Source: Armatimonadetes bacterium UBA1398 (GTDB lineage: Bacteria > Armatimonadota > Zipacnadia > UBA1398). From it: a DNA stretch of 32,537 nt. Positions 22,687 through 31,048 of this stretch are shown piece by piece (the stretch's first letter is position 1; the number at the start of each line of letters is the position of its first letter). Where the stretch lies: contig DBQI01000044.1 in the NCBI GenBank assembly GCA_002305165.1, positions 1-32,537 of the forward strand. The letters are read 5' to 3'. The translations under genes were made by a program, and so were the position numbers. The notes beneath the pieces are model-generated. The model saw only the letters and a list, made by a program, of their open reading frames with translations, was not told the DNA's origin and ran no database searches.

Positions 22687-25161
22687 TTACAGCTTCAGAC
22701 CCTGCAGACGCCGGCGGATCTTGCTCTCGACGGCCTCCGGGAGTCTCTTGACCTTTGGAGGCGGCGGAGGGACGGCGGGTTCCATCACGATCGCATCGCC
22801 GTCTGGCGGCATGGTGCCCGGGCGCGGGATGCCGAGCGGCTTCGGGACATAGGCCTCCCTCTCAAGGAGTGAGTGGAGGAGGCACAGGGTGGCCTCCTTA
22901 TCGGGGACTGCCGAGCGGGACAGGCCTTCGCCCAGTCCGCCCGCGGGCTCGGGCGCGCCAACGCAGGACGGGCAACCGTCCTCGCACTCACAGCCCGACA
23001 CAAGCTCCAGACACGCGACCATCAGCTCTTCGATGCGGTCGAAAGAGCGGTGGGCGAACCCCGCGCCGCCTGGATACTTGTCGTATATGAAGACCGTCGG
23101 CGACCCGAGGTTGCTGGAGTCTATGGTGGTTCCAATGTCCTGCCGATCGCACATCGTGAACAGGGGCATGACGCCGGAGAGGACGTTGGCCACGCCGAGG
23201 AGACCGTCCTGAGGCGCCCGCCCGGACGACCGCACCAGATCCAGGGCTTGTCGCGGCGGCGCCAGCCACATGCCCGTTGTCTCCAGGGGACATGGAGGCA
23301 GGTCGAGGTTCCCGAAGCCGATGGAGTCTTTGGAGCCGAACTTGATCTTGCGGAACATGACGATGAGCTCGGTGACGGTGACGTCGCCAACCCCCGTCTG
23401 GCTGACCCGCCACGGCGACTCGCGCTCCACATCGTCGATCTTGATCTGGGCCTTGGCGACCGCCTGGGTGTAGTAGTCGAAGTCTCCCCGTTCCACGTAG
23501 GCGTGCTTACGCTCGACATTCAGCTCGCGCACGAAGTAGGTCTCGGCCTGGTGGAGATAGATGGCTTGGGTATGCAGTTGGTGGAACGCGGAAAGCTCGT
23601 CCAGTTGCCCGATGACATTGGGTTCGGGGCCCGTCATGTCGATGATCTGGTAGACGTTGTCCGTACCAAGCCTCAGCGAGAACTCGGCGGCAGGGTACAC
23701 GTTCGGTTTCGCCCAGAACCAGCGGTCGCCCCGGCGCCTCAGGTCGCCGCGCTCCTCGAGTAGCTCCAGAATGGCATATAGGTACTCACCGTAGTGTCCC
23801 TCGTCGAGGGCGGAGAGTGGCAGCTCCTTCGCCGCGCAACGCAGGTGCAGCGCCTGAACGTGGGGGTTGAGGGCATCGACCACGGCGTGCTCCGGCGACC
23901 GGCCGAACACGAACTCCGGATGGCGCATCAGGAACTGGTCGATGGGGTCGTTCTGAGCGATGAGGATCGCCAGGGCACTCTCCGAGCCCCTACCCGCTCG
24001 GCCTGCCTGCTGCCACAAGCTGGCGATGCTGCCAGGGTACCCAACGAGGAGGCAGGCCTCCATGCTGCCGATGTCGATCCCGAGCTCCAAGGCATTCGTC
24101 GTCGCTACGCCGAGCAGCTCGCCGGAGAACAACTGGCGTTCGATCTCCCGCCGGTCCTCGGCGATATACCCGCCACGGTAGGCGCGCACTGCGTTGGCCA
24201 GCCTCGACCCGTCCTTGCGGAGACGATCCTGGACCATCCGGTAGAGGAGTTCGGCGGTGACCCGGGCGCGGACGAAGCAGATGGTCTGGCACGAGTCGCG
24301 CACGAGATCGGTCATGAGGTAATGCGCTTCGGTGCTCGGACTGCGCCGTTCGACCTTGGCGTCATCGAGGTGGGGCGGGTTCCAGAGGACGAAGGTCTTC
24401 TCGCCGCGCGGTGATCCGTCATCGACGACCGGGGTCACTGGGAGGCCGGAGAGGTTCTCACAGAGTTCATCGGGGTTCCCGATGGTCGCGCTGCAGAAGA
24501 TGAACTGCGGGTCCGCCCCGTAGTGCCGGCAGATGCGCCTCAAGCGCCTGAGCACGTTGGCAACATTTGCCCCGAACAGGCCGCGATAGGAGTGAACCTC
24601 GTCGATGACCACGTAGCGCAGGTTCTGGAGGTACTCCGCCCAGCGGGAGTGGTTCGGCAGGATCCCTGAGTGGAGCATGTCGGGGTTCGTAAGTACGACC
24701 CGGCCCTTGTCGCGGATGGTCTTGCGCTCGGTAGTGGGGGTATCGCCGTCGTAACAGCCCGCCGGCGCGACCAGGCCAGGCACGGCGCCCGCCAGACGGC
24801 GGAAGCCGCCTAGCTGATCCTGGGCCAGAGCCTTGGTGGGGAACAGGTAGAGGGCCCGGGCGGCTGGGTTCTCGATGAGCGACTCGAGCACGGGGATGTT
24901 GTAGCAAAGGGTCTTGCCACTCGCCGTCCCGGTGACGACCACCACGTTCTCTCCCCTGCGGACGGCGTCGAGCGCCTGGGCTTGGTGGGTGTAGAGTCGC
25001 TCGATCCCCTGCTGCCGGAGGGCATCAGCCACAGGACCGGCGATGGGGGTGGCCGGATCGGCGTGGCGTGGCGGCCGCGGGGGCAAGATCTCCGTATGTA
25101 CGGCCTGCTCACGGTAGTGCCGACTGTGGGTGATCTCGCGCAGGAAGGCCTGGGTATCCAT
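22687..25161 (-). CDS. MrfA/YprA-like DEXH-box helicase with DUF1998 zinc-binding domain
   Basis: The 824-residue superfamily 2 helicase has a Walker A (TGTASGKT, 77-84), DEVH (187-190), SAT (224-226) and a second RecA-like domain with ATTNALELGIDIG and QQAGRAGRG. The C-terminal DUF1998 domain has YDKYPGGAGFAHRSF and four cysteines at 724-733 (CECEDGCPSC). That arrangement is typical of MrfA, which in Bacillus subtilis helps repair mitomycin-type DNA damage. About 90 Pro-rich and basic residues follow. The ATG at 25161 has no visible Shine-Dalgarno. The upstream purH2 has a terminator-like hairpin, so a separate promoter is likely. The DNA-repair role is inferred from the family. Confidence 0.9.
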   Translation of the reverse strand: MDTQAFLREITHSRHYREQAVHTEILPPRPPRHADPATPIAGPVADALRQQGIERLYTHQAQALDAVRRGENVVVVTGTASGKTLCYNIPVLESLIENPAARALYLFPTKALAQDQLGGFRRLAGAVPGLVAPAGCYDGDTPTTERKTIRDKGRVVLTNPDMLHSGILPNHSRWAEYLQNLRYVVIDEVHSYRGLFGANVANVLRRLRRICRHYGADPQFIFCSATIGNPDELCENLSGLPVTPVVDDGSPRGEKTFVLWNPPHLDDAKVERRSPSTEAHYLMTDLVRDSCQTICFVRARVTAELLYRMVQDRLRKDGSRLANAVRAYRGGYIAEDRREIERQLFSGELLGVATTNALELGIDIGSMEACLLVGYPGSIASLWQQAGRAGRGSESALAILIAQNDPIDQFLMRHPEFVFGRSPEHAVVDALNPHVQALHLRCAAKELPLSALDEGHYGEYLYAILELLEERGDLRRRGDRWFWAKPNVYPAAEFSLRLGTDNVYQIIDMTGPEPNVIGQLDELSAFHQLHTQAIYLHQAETYFVRELNVERKHAYVERGDFDYYTQAVAKAQIKIDDVERESPWRVSQTGVGDVTVTELIVMFRKIKFGSKDSIGFGNLDLPPCPLETTGMWLAPPRQALDLVRSSGRAPQDGLLGVANVLSGVMPLFTMCDRQDIGTTIDSSNLGSPTVFIYDKYPGGAGFAHRSFDRIEELMVACLELVSGCECEDGCPSCVGAPEPAGGLGEGLSRSAVPDKEATLCLLHSLLEREAYVPKPLGIPRPGTMPPDGDAIVMEPAVPPPPPKVKRLPEAVESKIRRRLQGLKL

Positions 25162-25211
25162 AGTGAACAGATGTTTCGGTCTCGCTCAGGCCTTTCCTTG
25201 CGGGCAGAAAT

Positions 25212-25239
25212 GGCAGGGCTGCCAGAAGGCCGCCCTGCC
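25212..25239 (-). terminator. Probable intrinsic terminator of purH2
   Basis: An 8-bp stem (GGCAGGGC/GCCCTGCC) extends through one G-A mismatch into GCC/GGC with a 4-nt loop. On the minus strand it is followed by ATTTCTG, a weak U-tract. It begins 8 bp after the purH2 stop codon. Confidence 0.6.
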
Positions 25240-25247
25240 CGATGCAA

Positions 25248-26408
25248 TCAGTGATGGAAGAGCCGTAGCTTCGTAAAGCATAGGGTCATACCGTACTCGT
25301 CGCATGCCTCGATGACGGCGTCATCGCGGACAGAGCCACCGGGCTCAGCCACGTACTTCACCCCACTGCGGGCCGCGCGGTCGATGTTGTCCCGGAAGGG
25401 GAAGAAGGCGTCGGACGACAGGGCGACGTCACCCCGGGACGATAGCCACTCAGCGCGCTCCTCGTCCGTTAGGACCGGCGGCTCGCCCACGATCATCTCC
25501 CGCTCCGTCGGGCCGAGCTCACCCAGGATAAGCTGATCGATCGCATTGATCCGGTCCGGCCGCTTGGTGCCATCCACGAACTCAATACCCAGGATCTTGG
25601 GGTGGTGGCGCAAGTGCCAGGCGTCCGCTTTCGAGGCCGCCAGACGCGTGCAGTGGATACGAGACTGCTGTCCTGCTCCGAGCCCGATCACCTGGCCCGA
25701 CGCGGCGAAGCAGACGGAGTTGGACTGGGTGTACTTGAGCGCCACTGTGGCGACGATCAGGTCGCGCAGGGCCGCGTCGGGCAGGTCCGTGTGCTTCCCG
25801 ATCCGGTTCGAGAACAGCGCCGCGTCAATCCTGGCCGTGTTTCGTGGCTGCTCAAGGGTGACCCCGAAGATGGTTCGCTGCTCCATCTCACTCGCCGGGT
25901 TGTAGCCAGCGTTGACCCGAAGCACCAGGTACTTGCCGCCGCGCTTCGCCTTCAGGATCTCCAGGGCAGCCGGCGAGTAGGATGGCGCGATGATGCCGTC
26001 GGATACCTCTCTCGCGATGAGCGTCGCAAGGGACTCGTCGACTTCGTCGCTGACCGCTGCGAAGTCGCCGAAGGAGGACATCCGGTCCGCGCCGCGCGCG
26101 CGCGCATAGGCCGTGGCGACGGGAGAGAGTTCGAGGTCTTCGACGAAGTGGGCGCCTCGGGTCGCCTCGTCCATCTCGACGGCCACCGCCGCCCCAGCGG
26201 GGCTGACGTGCTTGAAGGACGTGGCGGCCGGCAGTCCGAGGGCTTCCTTGAGTTCACGTACGAGTTGCCAGGCATTCAGGCCATCCATGAGGTTGATGTA
26301 GCCCGGCGACCCGTTCAGGGCTTCGAAGGGCAGAGGTCCATCGCAGTAGGCTCGGGCAGGCGCCTGATGGGGGTTGATTCCGTACCTCAAGGTCACCTCG
26401 TCGCGCAT
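25248..26408 (-). CDS. Free-standing AICAR formyltransferase (PurH transformylase half)
   Basis: The 386-residue enzyme should transfer a formyl group from 10-formyltetrahydrofolate to AICAR, the penultimate step of IMP synthesis. It matches the stand-alone transformylase family, not bifunctional PurH. Diagnostic segments are RYGINPHQAPARAY (9-22), the catalytic FKHVSPAGAAVA, RGADRMSSFGDF, KYTQSNSV, GAGQQSRIHCTRL and the terminal LRLFHH. The IMP cyclohydrolase domain of PurH is missing, so cyclisation must be done elsewhere. ATG 26408 has AAAGGA ten bases upstream; a start at 26543 would add a non-homologous extension. The gene is divergent from panD. Its folate cofactor links it to folC further along the same strand. 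Confidence 0.93.
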   Translation of the reverse strand: MRDEVTLRYGINPHQAPARAYCDGPLPFEALNGSPGYINLMDGLNAWQLVRELKEALGLPAATSFKHVSPAGAAVAVEMDEATRGAHFVEDLELSPVATAYARARGADRMSSFGDFAAVSDEVDESLATLIAREVSDGIIAPSYSPAALEILKAKRGGKYLVLRVNAGYNPASEMEQRTIFGVTLEQPRNTARIDAALFSNRIGKHTDLPDAALRDLIVATVALKYTQSNSVCFAASGQVIGLGAGQQSRIHCTRLAASKADAWHLRHHPKILGIEFVDGTKRPDRINAIDQLILGELGPTEREMIVGEPPVLTDEERAEWLSSRGDVALSSDAFFPFRDNIDRAARSGVKYVAEPGGSVRDDAVIEACDEYGMTLCFTKLRLFHH

Positions 26409-26547
26409 GGCAATCGTGTCCTTTCTCGTTGCGGGCTGAACACAGCTTACATGAGGCCCGCCCTCAATGATGCCGTTCGCTGCGAGCTTGCCGCAGCCCT
26501 GCCCACCCGGCAGGCTCCCCTGAGGCGGCCATGCCGCTGGCATTTCG

Positions 26548-26556
26548 TGCTATCCT
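26548..26556 (+). promoter_or_regulatory. Candidate extended -10 promoter for panD-nadA-nadC
   Basis: TGC-TATCCT has the TGn-TATnnT form, but no good -35 is visible 16-18 bp upstream. The predicted start falls near 26563, within the palindrome at 26559-26574. Confidence 0.4.
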
Positions 26557-26558
26557 AG

Positions 26559-26574
26559 CCCTGTTCGAACAGGG
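26559..26574. promoter_or_regulatory. 16-bp perfect palindrome at the panD-nadA-nadC promoter
   Basis: CCCTGTTCGAACAGGG is a perfect dyad three bases downstream of the candidate -10, which fits a repressor operator over the transcription start. The regulator is unknown. Confidence 0.55.
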
Positions 26575-26575
26575 T

Positions 26576-26620
26576 GGGCGCTTCGCCGCCGGCCGCCGAC
26601 TGGATGTGCGGCCAGCGCCC
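26576..26620 (+). other. Two-stem fold in the panD leader
   Basis: GGGCGC (26576-26581) can pair with GCGCCC (26615-26620), and inside them GGCCGC (26591-26596) with GCGGCC (26608-26613). The structure ends just before the likely ribosome-binding site GGAAGG of panD. I recognise no riboswitch class. Confidence 0.35.
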
Positions 26621-26643
26621 CTCTTGGGAAGGCACGATCGTCG

Positions 26644-27003
26644 ATGCAGCGGCTCATGCTCAAGTCCAAGATACACGGAGCGACCATCACAGAGGCCGTT
26701 CTGCACTACGAGGGTAGTCTTGCGCTAGACCCCATCCTCATGGAGGCGGCCAATCTGTTGCCCAATGAGTGGGTGGTCGTCTCCAACTTCAACACGGGCA
26801 GCCGGCTCGAGACCTATCTCATCGAGGGTGAGCGCGGCTCGGGCACCGTGACCCTCAATGGCGCGGCGGCTCGGCTGGGCGCCCCCGGAGACAAGATCAT
26901 CGTTATGTGCTACGCCGCGGTTCCCGATGAGGAAGCCGCCGACTTCCGCCCCGTGAAGATCAAGGTTGATGATCGGAACCGGATCATCGGGGAAGCCGAC
27001 TAA
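26644..27003 (+). CDS. panD: Aspartate 1-decarboxylase (pyruvoyl-dependent)
   Basis: The 119-residue proenzyme makes beta-alanine from aspartate for pantothenate and coenzyme A. The self-cleavage site Gly24-Ser25 lies in YEGSLALD; Ser25 becomes the pyruvoyl group, at the same position as in the E. coli enzyme. MLKSKIHGATITEA and LNGAAARLGAPGDKIIVMCYA are also typical. The ATG at 26644 has GGAAGG ten bases upstream; Met5 is an alternative start. It heads a three-gene operon with nadA and nadC, grouping two cofactor routes that both start from aspartate. Confidence 0.96.
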   Translation: MQRLMLKSKIHGATITEAVLHYEGSLALDPILMEAANLLPNEWVVVSNFNTGSRLETYLIEGERGSGTVTLNGAAARLGAPGDKIIVMCYAAVPDEEAADFRPVKIKVDDRNRIIGEAD

Positions 27004-27030
27004 GCCCCACTCCGTCAGGGAGGACGCTCA

Positions 27031-27954
27031 ATGCCGACCTCTGAGATATTGCAGCGGATCGAGCGGCTGCGGCGGGAGCGCTCTGCCGTGATCCTGGCCC
27101 ACAACTACCAGGTCGGCGAGGTGCAGGATCTTGCCGACTTCGTGGGCGACTCACTGGGACTGTCACGGCAGGCCGCGGCGACCGACGCCGATGTGATCGT
27201 GTTCTGTGGCGTCCACTTCATGGCCGAGACGGCGGCGATCCTATCGCCGCACAAGACCGTCCTCCTGCCCGATCCCCACGCCGGTTGCCCCATGGCGGAC
27301 ATGCTCGAGGTCGAGGAACTCCGGCGCCTCAAGGCTCTCCATCCCGCTGCCGCCGTCGTTGCCTACGTGAACTCCACCGCCGCGGTCAAAGCCGAGGTGG
27401 ACGTGTGCTGCACATCGGCCAACGCCATCGAAGTGTGCCGGAGCCTCGACGCCGATGAGATTCTGTTCGTGCCGGACAAGTGGCTCGGGACGTGGGTAGC
27501 TCGGCATGTGGACAAGAAGCTCCACCTCGCCAGCGGCTACTGCCCTACGCACGCATGGATCACCCCCCAGGACGTGCTGGCCACGAAGGCGCAGTACCCC
27601 GAGGCGGCCGTCATCGCTCATCCCGAGTGCTCCACCGAGGTCGTGGACCTGGCTGACATGGTGCTCTCTACCAGCGGCATGGTGGGAGCGGTGAAGGCCC
27701 GGCCCGAGACGGCTTTCATCGTCTGCACCGAGGAGGGCATGCTCCATCGGCTCGGCAAGGAGGCGCCGGAGAAGACCTTCGTGACGCCCTCCTCCCACTG
27801 CGTCTGCCCGAACATGAAGCTCATCACTGCCGAGAAGGTGCTCTGGAGCCTCCAGGACTTGGAGCCGCGGATCACCGTCGACCCCGAGATCGCCGACCGT
27901 GCCAGGGGAGCCATCGAGCGGATGGTCAACACCCTCGACGGATCTCCCACATAG
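27031..27954 (+). CDS. nadA: Quinolinate synthase (4Fe-4S)
   Basis: The 307-residue enzyme condenses iminoaspartate with dihydroxyacetone phosphate to form quinolinate in NAD synthesis. The opening VILAHNYQVGEVQDLADFVGDSLGLS is characteristic. Cys86 (AGCPMAD), Cys171 (GYCPTH) and Cys259 (CPNM) have about the spacing of the three cluster-binding cysteines of the family. HPECSTEV (197-204) is also conserved. GGGAGGA lies seven bases before ATG 27031, 27 bp after panD. The partner L-aspartate oxidase or dehydrogenase is not in the window. Confidence 0.97.
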   Translation: MPTSEILQRIERLRRERSAVILAHNYQVGEVQDLADFVGDSLGLSRQAAATDADVIVFCGVHFMAETAAILSPHKTVLLPDPHAGCPMADMLEVEELRRLKALHPAAAVVAYVNSTAAVKAEVDVCCTSANAIEVCRSLDADEILFVPDKWLGTWVARHVDKKLHLASGYCPTHAWITPQDVLATKAQYPEAAVIAHPECSTEVVDLADMVLSTSGMVGAVKARPETAFIVCTEEGMLHRLGKEAPEKTFVTPSSHCVCPNMKLITAEKVLWSLQDLEPRITVDPEIADRARGAIERMVNTLDGSPT

Positions 27955-27963
27955 GAGCCTTGG

Positions 27964-28851
27964 ATGCCGCTAACCATCGCCGACCACCCTCAGGTGAGAC
28001 AGCTCATTGACATCGCCCTCGCCGAGGACATGCCCTACGGCGATATCACGACGGATGCCGTTCTGAAGGGCACCGAGTTCGCGGAGGCCGTGTTCCGCGT
28101 GAAGGCCGATGGCGTGTTGGCAGGGCTGCCCGTTGCGCGAGCCGTCCTCCACCGTGTGGATCCGGGCCTGGGGTTCGAGGAGATGCGCGAGGACGGGGAC
28201 CACGTCGAGGAGGGCATGGCTGTCGCCCAGGTCGCGGGGAGCGCCGTGTCGATCCTCAAGGCTGAGCGCCTCGCCCTGAACTTCCTGCAGCACCTGTCGG
28301 GGGTCGCGACCGAAACCTGGGAGATGGTGAGACTCGTCTGCCGCACGCACGCCCGCATCGTGGACACCCGCAAGACCATCCCGGGCCTCCGGCTCCTGGA
28401 GAAGTACGCCGTGCGCATGGGATGCGGCGCTAACCACCGCTTCGGACTGTCCGACGGCGTCCTCATCAAGGACAATCACATCGAAGCGGTGGGGTCTATC
28501 AAGAACGCCGTTGCTCGGGCGCGCGAGGCCGTTCCCCATCTCACGAAGATCGAGGTGGAATGTGCCAGCCTGGAGCAGGTGCGCGAGGCTCTCGATGCAG
28601 GGGCCGATGCCATCCTCCTCGATAATATGGAGCCCGGCGCAATGGCCCGGGCCGTCGAGATCGTCGATGGCCGAGCCCTGACGGAGGCGTCGGGGAACAT
28701 CACCCGCAGGACGATCGTCGCCGTCGCGGAGACGGGCGTCGACCTCATCTCCTCGGGCGCGATCACTCACAGCGCCCGGGCTCTCGACATCTCCCTCAAG
28801 TTCGAGGATCCGGATCCGCCGGCCGAGCGCAGGTTGCAGCGAATCCGCTAG
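27964..28851 (+). CDS. nadC: Nicotinate-nucleotide pyrophosphorylase (quinolinate phosphoribosyltransferase)
   Basis: The 295-residue enzyme converts quinolinate and PRPP into nicotinate mononucleotide, the step after NadA. The signature block runs from DTRKTIPGLRLLEKYAVR through GGANHR-like CGANHRFGLSDGVLIKDNHI (about residues 137-174), with EVECASLEQVREAL and DAILLDNM later. The gap after nadA is 9 bp, and the Shine-Dalgarno AGGAG starts within the nadA stop codon, so the two are tightly coupled. Its stop lies one base from the stop of the convergent hydrolase gene. Confidence 0.97.
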   Translation: MPLTIADHPQVRQLIDIALAEDMPYGDITTDAVLKGTEFAEAVFRVKADGVLAGLPVARAVLHRVDPGLGFEEMREDGDHVEEGMAVAQVAGSAVSILKAERLALNFLQHLSGVATETWEMVRLVCRTHARIVDTRKTIPGLRLLEKYAVRMGCGANHRFGLSDGVLIKDNHIEAVGSIKNAVARAREAVPHLTKIEVECASLEQVREALDAGADAILLDNMEPGAMARAVEIVDGRALTEASGNITRRTIVAVAETGVDLISSGAITHSARALDISLKFEDPDPPAERRLQRIR

Positions 28852-28852
28852 C

Positions 28853-29932
28853 CTATAGGCCCTCCGCGCGGTATGCGCGAACCAGACTGAGTCCGGCTCG
28901 GTAGCTCTCGAAGCGGGTCTGCATCACGGCATCATCGTCGCGGCGCTTAGGGTGGACGCCGTTCGTGAGCACGATGATGAAGGCGTCCTCGTCCGGGTCC
29001 ATCCACATCGAGGTCCCCGTGAACCCGGTGTGCCCGAAGGCTCGCGGGCCGAAGATCTCGCTGAGGGCGCCAGACTTGCTGTTCGCAACCCACCCCAGCC
29101 AGCGGGCCCCCTCCTCGTCTTCCTCCTTCGTCATCATGGTGCTGAAGGCTGTCTCGGTGATCAGCGGCACCCCGCGGCGCAGCAGGCACCGAGCGAACTT
29201 CGTGAGATCGTAGGCCGTCGAGAACAGCCCGGCGTGGCCGCTCACTCCGCCCATGGCGCGAGCGTTCTCGTCATGCACAATGCCACGGATGGGCTCACCC
29301 GTCTCCCCATCCAACTCCGTCGCGGCGCACCGCTCCCGCAGGTCCCCCGTCGGGTTGAACACCGTCTCGCTCATCCCCAGGGGCTCGAATACCCGCTCCG
29401 TCGAGAGCTGGTCTAGGGGCCGTTCCGCCAGCCTAGACACGATCTCGCCCAGCAGGATGTAGCTGAGGTCCGAGTACCGCCGATTCGTGCCGGGCGGCGT
29501 CACCAGATCCTCAGCGTAGATGGCACGCAGGACCTCCTCGCGGGACGAGCACTGCCGGTAGTACGGCCGCCACCAGATGAACCCCGCCGTGTGGCGCATG
29601 AGCTGACGCACCGTCGCCTCGCCAGCCTCCCTGCCCGAGAACTCCGTCAGGTAGCGACTGATCGGCGCCTCGAACTCCAGCGCCCCCACGTCGAAGGCCA
29701 TCATGGCCAAGGTGGTTGTGGCGACCACCTTGGTCAGCGACGCGAGGTCGAACACGGTATCGAGCCCCAGCGGGCGGCGCTTCGGCACCGTCTGAGCCCA
29801 ACCGTCGTGCCCTAGATAGAGCGTTCGCCCAGACTCCCCCACCGCGATCACGATGCCGGGGATTGCCCGCTCGCCTGTCGCACGGCGCATGACTTCCGCC
29901 AGGTCTGCCTTAGCGCCCGCAATGGATTGCAT
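28853..29932 (-). CDS. Beta-lactamase-fold serine hydrolase (class C/CubicO family)
   Basis: The 359-residue protein has the penicillin-recognising enzyme motifs SLTK (Ser65, Lys68), YSD (from Tyr153) and HTG (301-303). VHDENARAMGGVSGHAGLFSTAYDL (220-244) is typical of the YbbE/EstB-like group, sometimes found beside cell-wall recycling genes. No signal peptide is evident with the ATG at 29932, which follows GGGTGAG. A start at 29989 would add a short Pro/Cys-rich segment. Substrate may be a peptidoglycan fragment or an ester; antibiotic resistance should not be assumed. Confidence 0.88.
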   Translation of the reverse strand: MQSIAGAKADLAEVMRRATGERAIPGIVIAVGESGRTLYLGHDGWAQTVPKRRPLGLDTVFDLASLTKVVATTTLAMMAFDVGALEFEAPISRYLTEFSGREAGEATVRQLMRHTAGFIWWRPYYRQCSSREEVLRAIYAEDLVTPPGTNRRYSDLSYILLGEIVSRLAERPLDQLSTERVFEPLGMSETVFNPTGDLRERCAATELDGETGEPIRGIVHDENARAMGGVSGHAGLFSTAYDLTKFARCLLRRGVPLITETAFSTMMTKEEDEEGARWLGWVANSKSGALSEIFGPRAFGHTGFTGTSMWMDPDEDAFIIVLTNGVHPKRRDDDAVMQTRFESYRAGLSLVRAYRAEGL

Positions 29933-30088
29933 AGCCTCACCCTTCGTCACGCACATGTGAGGGCACATTCGCGGCGGCCCTCGCGGCACCTACATCAGCC
30001 CGGCCCGCCGCGCCGCAACAGAGGCCTCCTCCATCCCACTACGGAATCGTTCTTACAGAGAGGATGATCCGCTACGACCACGTGCCGC

Positions 30089-31048
30089 ATCGCCACCTTC
30101 AACCTCCAGAACCTCGAACGGCCCAAGAAGACCTCCCCGTGTGACGAGGAGAGCTGGCGCGCCTGCACGGAGGCGTACGAGCGCCACGCCGAGGCCGTCC
30201 GCAGCGCCTTGGTGAGGACCCACGCCGACGTGCTGGCCGTTCAGGAGGTTATGGACAACGGCGACTTCAAGGCGCTCATCGAGGGCACCGAGTATGCGAG
30301 CTTCGCACGCAGCCCTATCGACCGTAGCCCCGGCATCGAGCGTCAGCAGGTCATCCTCAGCCGTTTCGGTATCCGCAAGGTCCACCTGCACCGGCAGGAG
30401 ACGAAGGTCTCGTGGGTGCACGCGAACCGTGGCGTCGCCCAGGCCGTGCACTGGAACCGGCCCATCGTCGAGGCCACCGTGGACCTGCCGGGCATCGGCC
30501 CCACGGCCTTCCTCGCCCTGCACCTCAAGTCCAAGCGCCCCTCCGAGGTGCATCACGTCGGCCGCTCACCCAGCGGCGTCTGGCCCAGCCTCGCCTCCCA
30601 TGCCGAGGGCTCGGTCCTGAGCGCTCTGAAGCGCATCGGTCAGGCTCTCGAGGTGCGCCGGAGGGTTGACGGCATCTTCGCCGCCCACCGTTCCGCCCGC
30701 ATCGTCGTGCTCGGCGACTTCAACGACTCCCTGGACAGCGTGCCCCTGGATATCATCCGAGGCGACTACGTCGGCGCGCGGAACCCCGCCCTCTGGGACC
30801 AGGAACTCTACCCCGTGGAGCTCTCCGTGCCCAAGGAGAAGCAGTACACGCTCATACACTCCGGCACTCCGGTGATGATCGATCACATCCTCATCAGTCG
30901 GGCTTTGCTGGAGCACTTCCACTCTGCCACGATCTTGAACGAGACCCTGCGCGATCATTTGGCCATCGCGCCCTACGGCGCCTACTTCCCCGACTCAGAC
31001 CACGCGCCGGTCATCATGGACTTGGCCGTTCCCGACGGGGCGCGCTAG
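30089..31048 (+). CDS. Endonuclease/exonuclease/phosphatase family protein, 5' end unresolved
   Basis: The frame encodes a full EEP-superfamily core of about 319 residues. It includes TFNLQN (30095-30112), VLAVQEV, LALHLKSK, VLGDFNDS, MIDHILIS and DSDHAP, the motifs that hold the metal and catalytic residues. The first standard start codon in frame (TTG 30209) would remove TFNLQN, so translation must begin earlier. Between the in-frame stop at 30065-30067 and that TTG there is no ATG, GTG or TTG. I mark the ATC at 30089 as the 5' limit only. A single extra C after GTG 30082 would explain the gap; so would a non-standard start. No signal peptide is seen. Its TAG is nested with the stop of the next gene in CTAG. 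Confidence 0.75.
   Translation: MATFNLQNLERPKKTSPCDEESWRACTEAYERHAEAVRSALVRTHADVLAVQEVMDNGDFKALIEGTEYASFARSPIDRSPGIERQQVILSRFGIRKVHLHRQETKVSWVHANRGVAQAVHWNRPIVEATVDLPGIGPTAFLALHLKSKRPSEVHHVGRSPSGVWPSLASHAEGSVLSALKRIGQALEVRRRVDGIFAAHRSARIVVLGDFNDSLDSVPLDIIRGDYVGARNPALWDQELYPVELSVPKEKQYTLIHSGTPVMIDHILISRALLEHFHSATILNETLRDHLAIAPYGAYFPDSDHAPVIMDLAVPDGAR

Noticed and set aside
26409..26520. ZTP (pfl) riboswitch upstream of purH2
   Set aside because: I looked for the conserved pseudoknot segments on the minus strand and did not find them; only a weak GCGGGC/GCCCGC pair is present.
25602..26558. Long + strand open frame opposite purH2
   Set aside because: It is antisense to a clearly identified enzyme, has no domain, and its composition is that of a shadow frame. 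The same applies to frames at 5332-6288, 6936-7976, 8298-8966 and 22873-23763.
26559..26574. GTTCGAA-containing stem as a tRNA T-arm or a LexA box
   Set aside because: The loop is too short for a T-arm, and no acceptor or anticodon arm is present. Gram-positive-type LexA boxes have GAAC-N4-GTTC, whereas the half-sites here are in the opposite order with no spacer.
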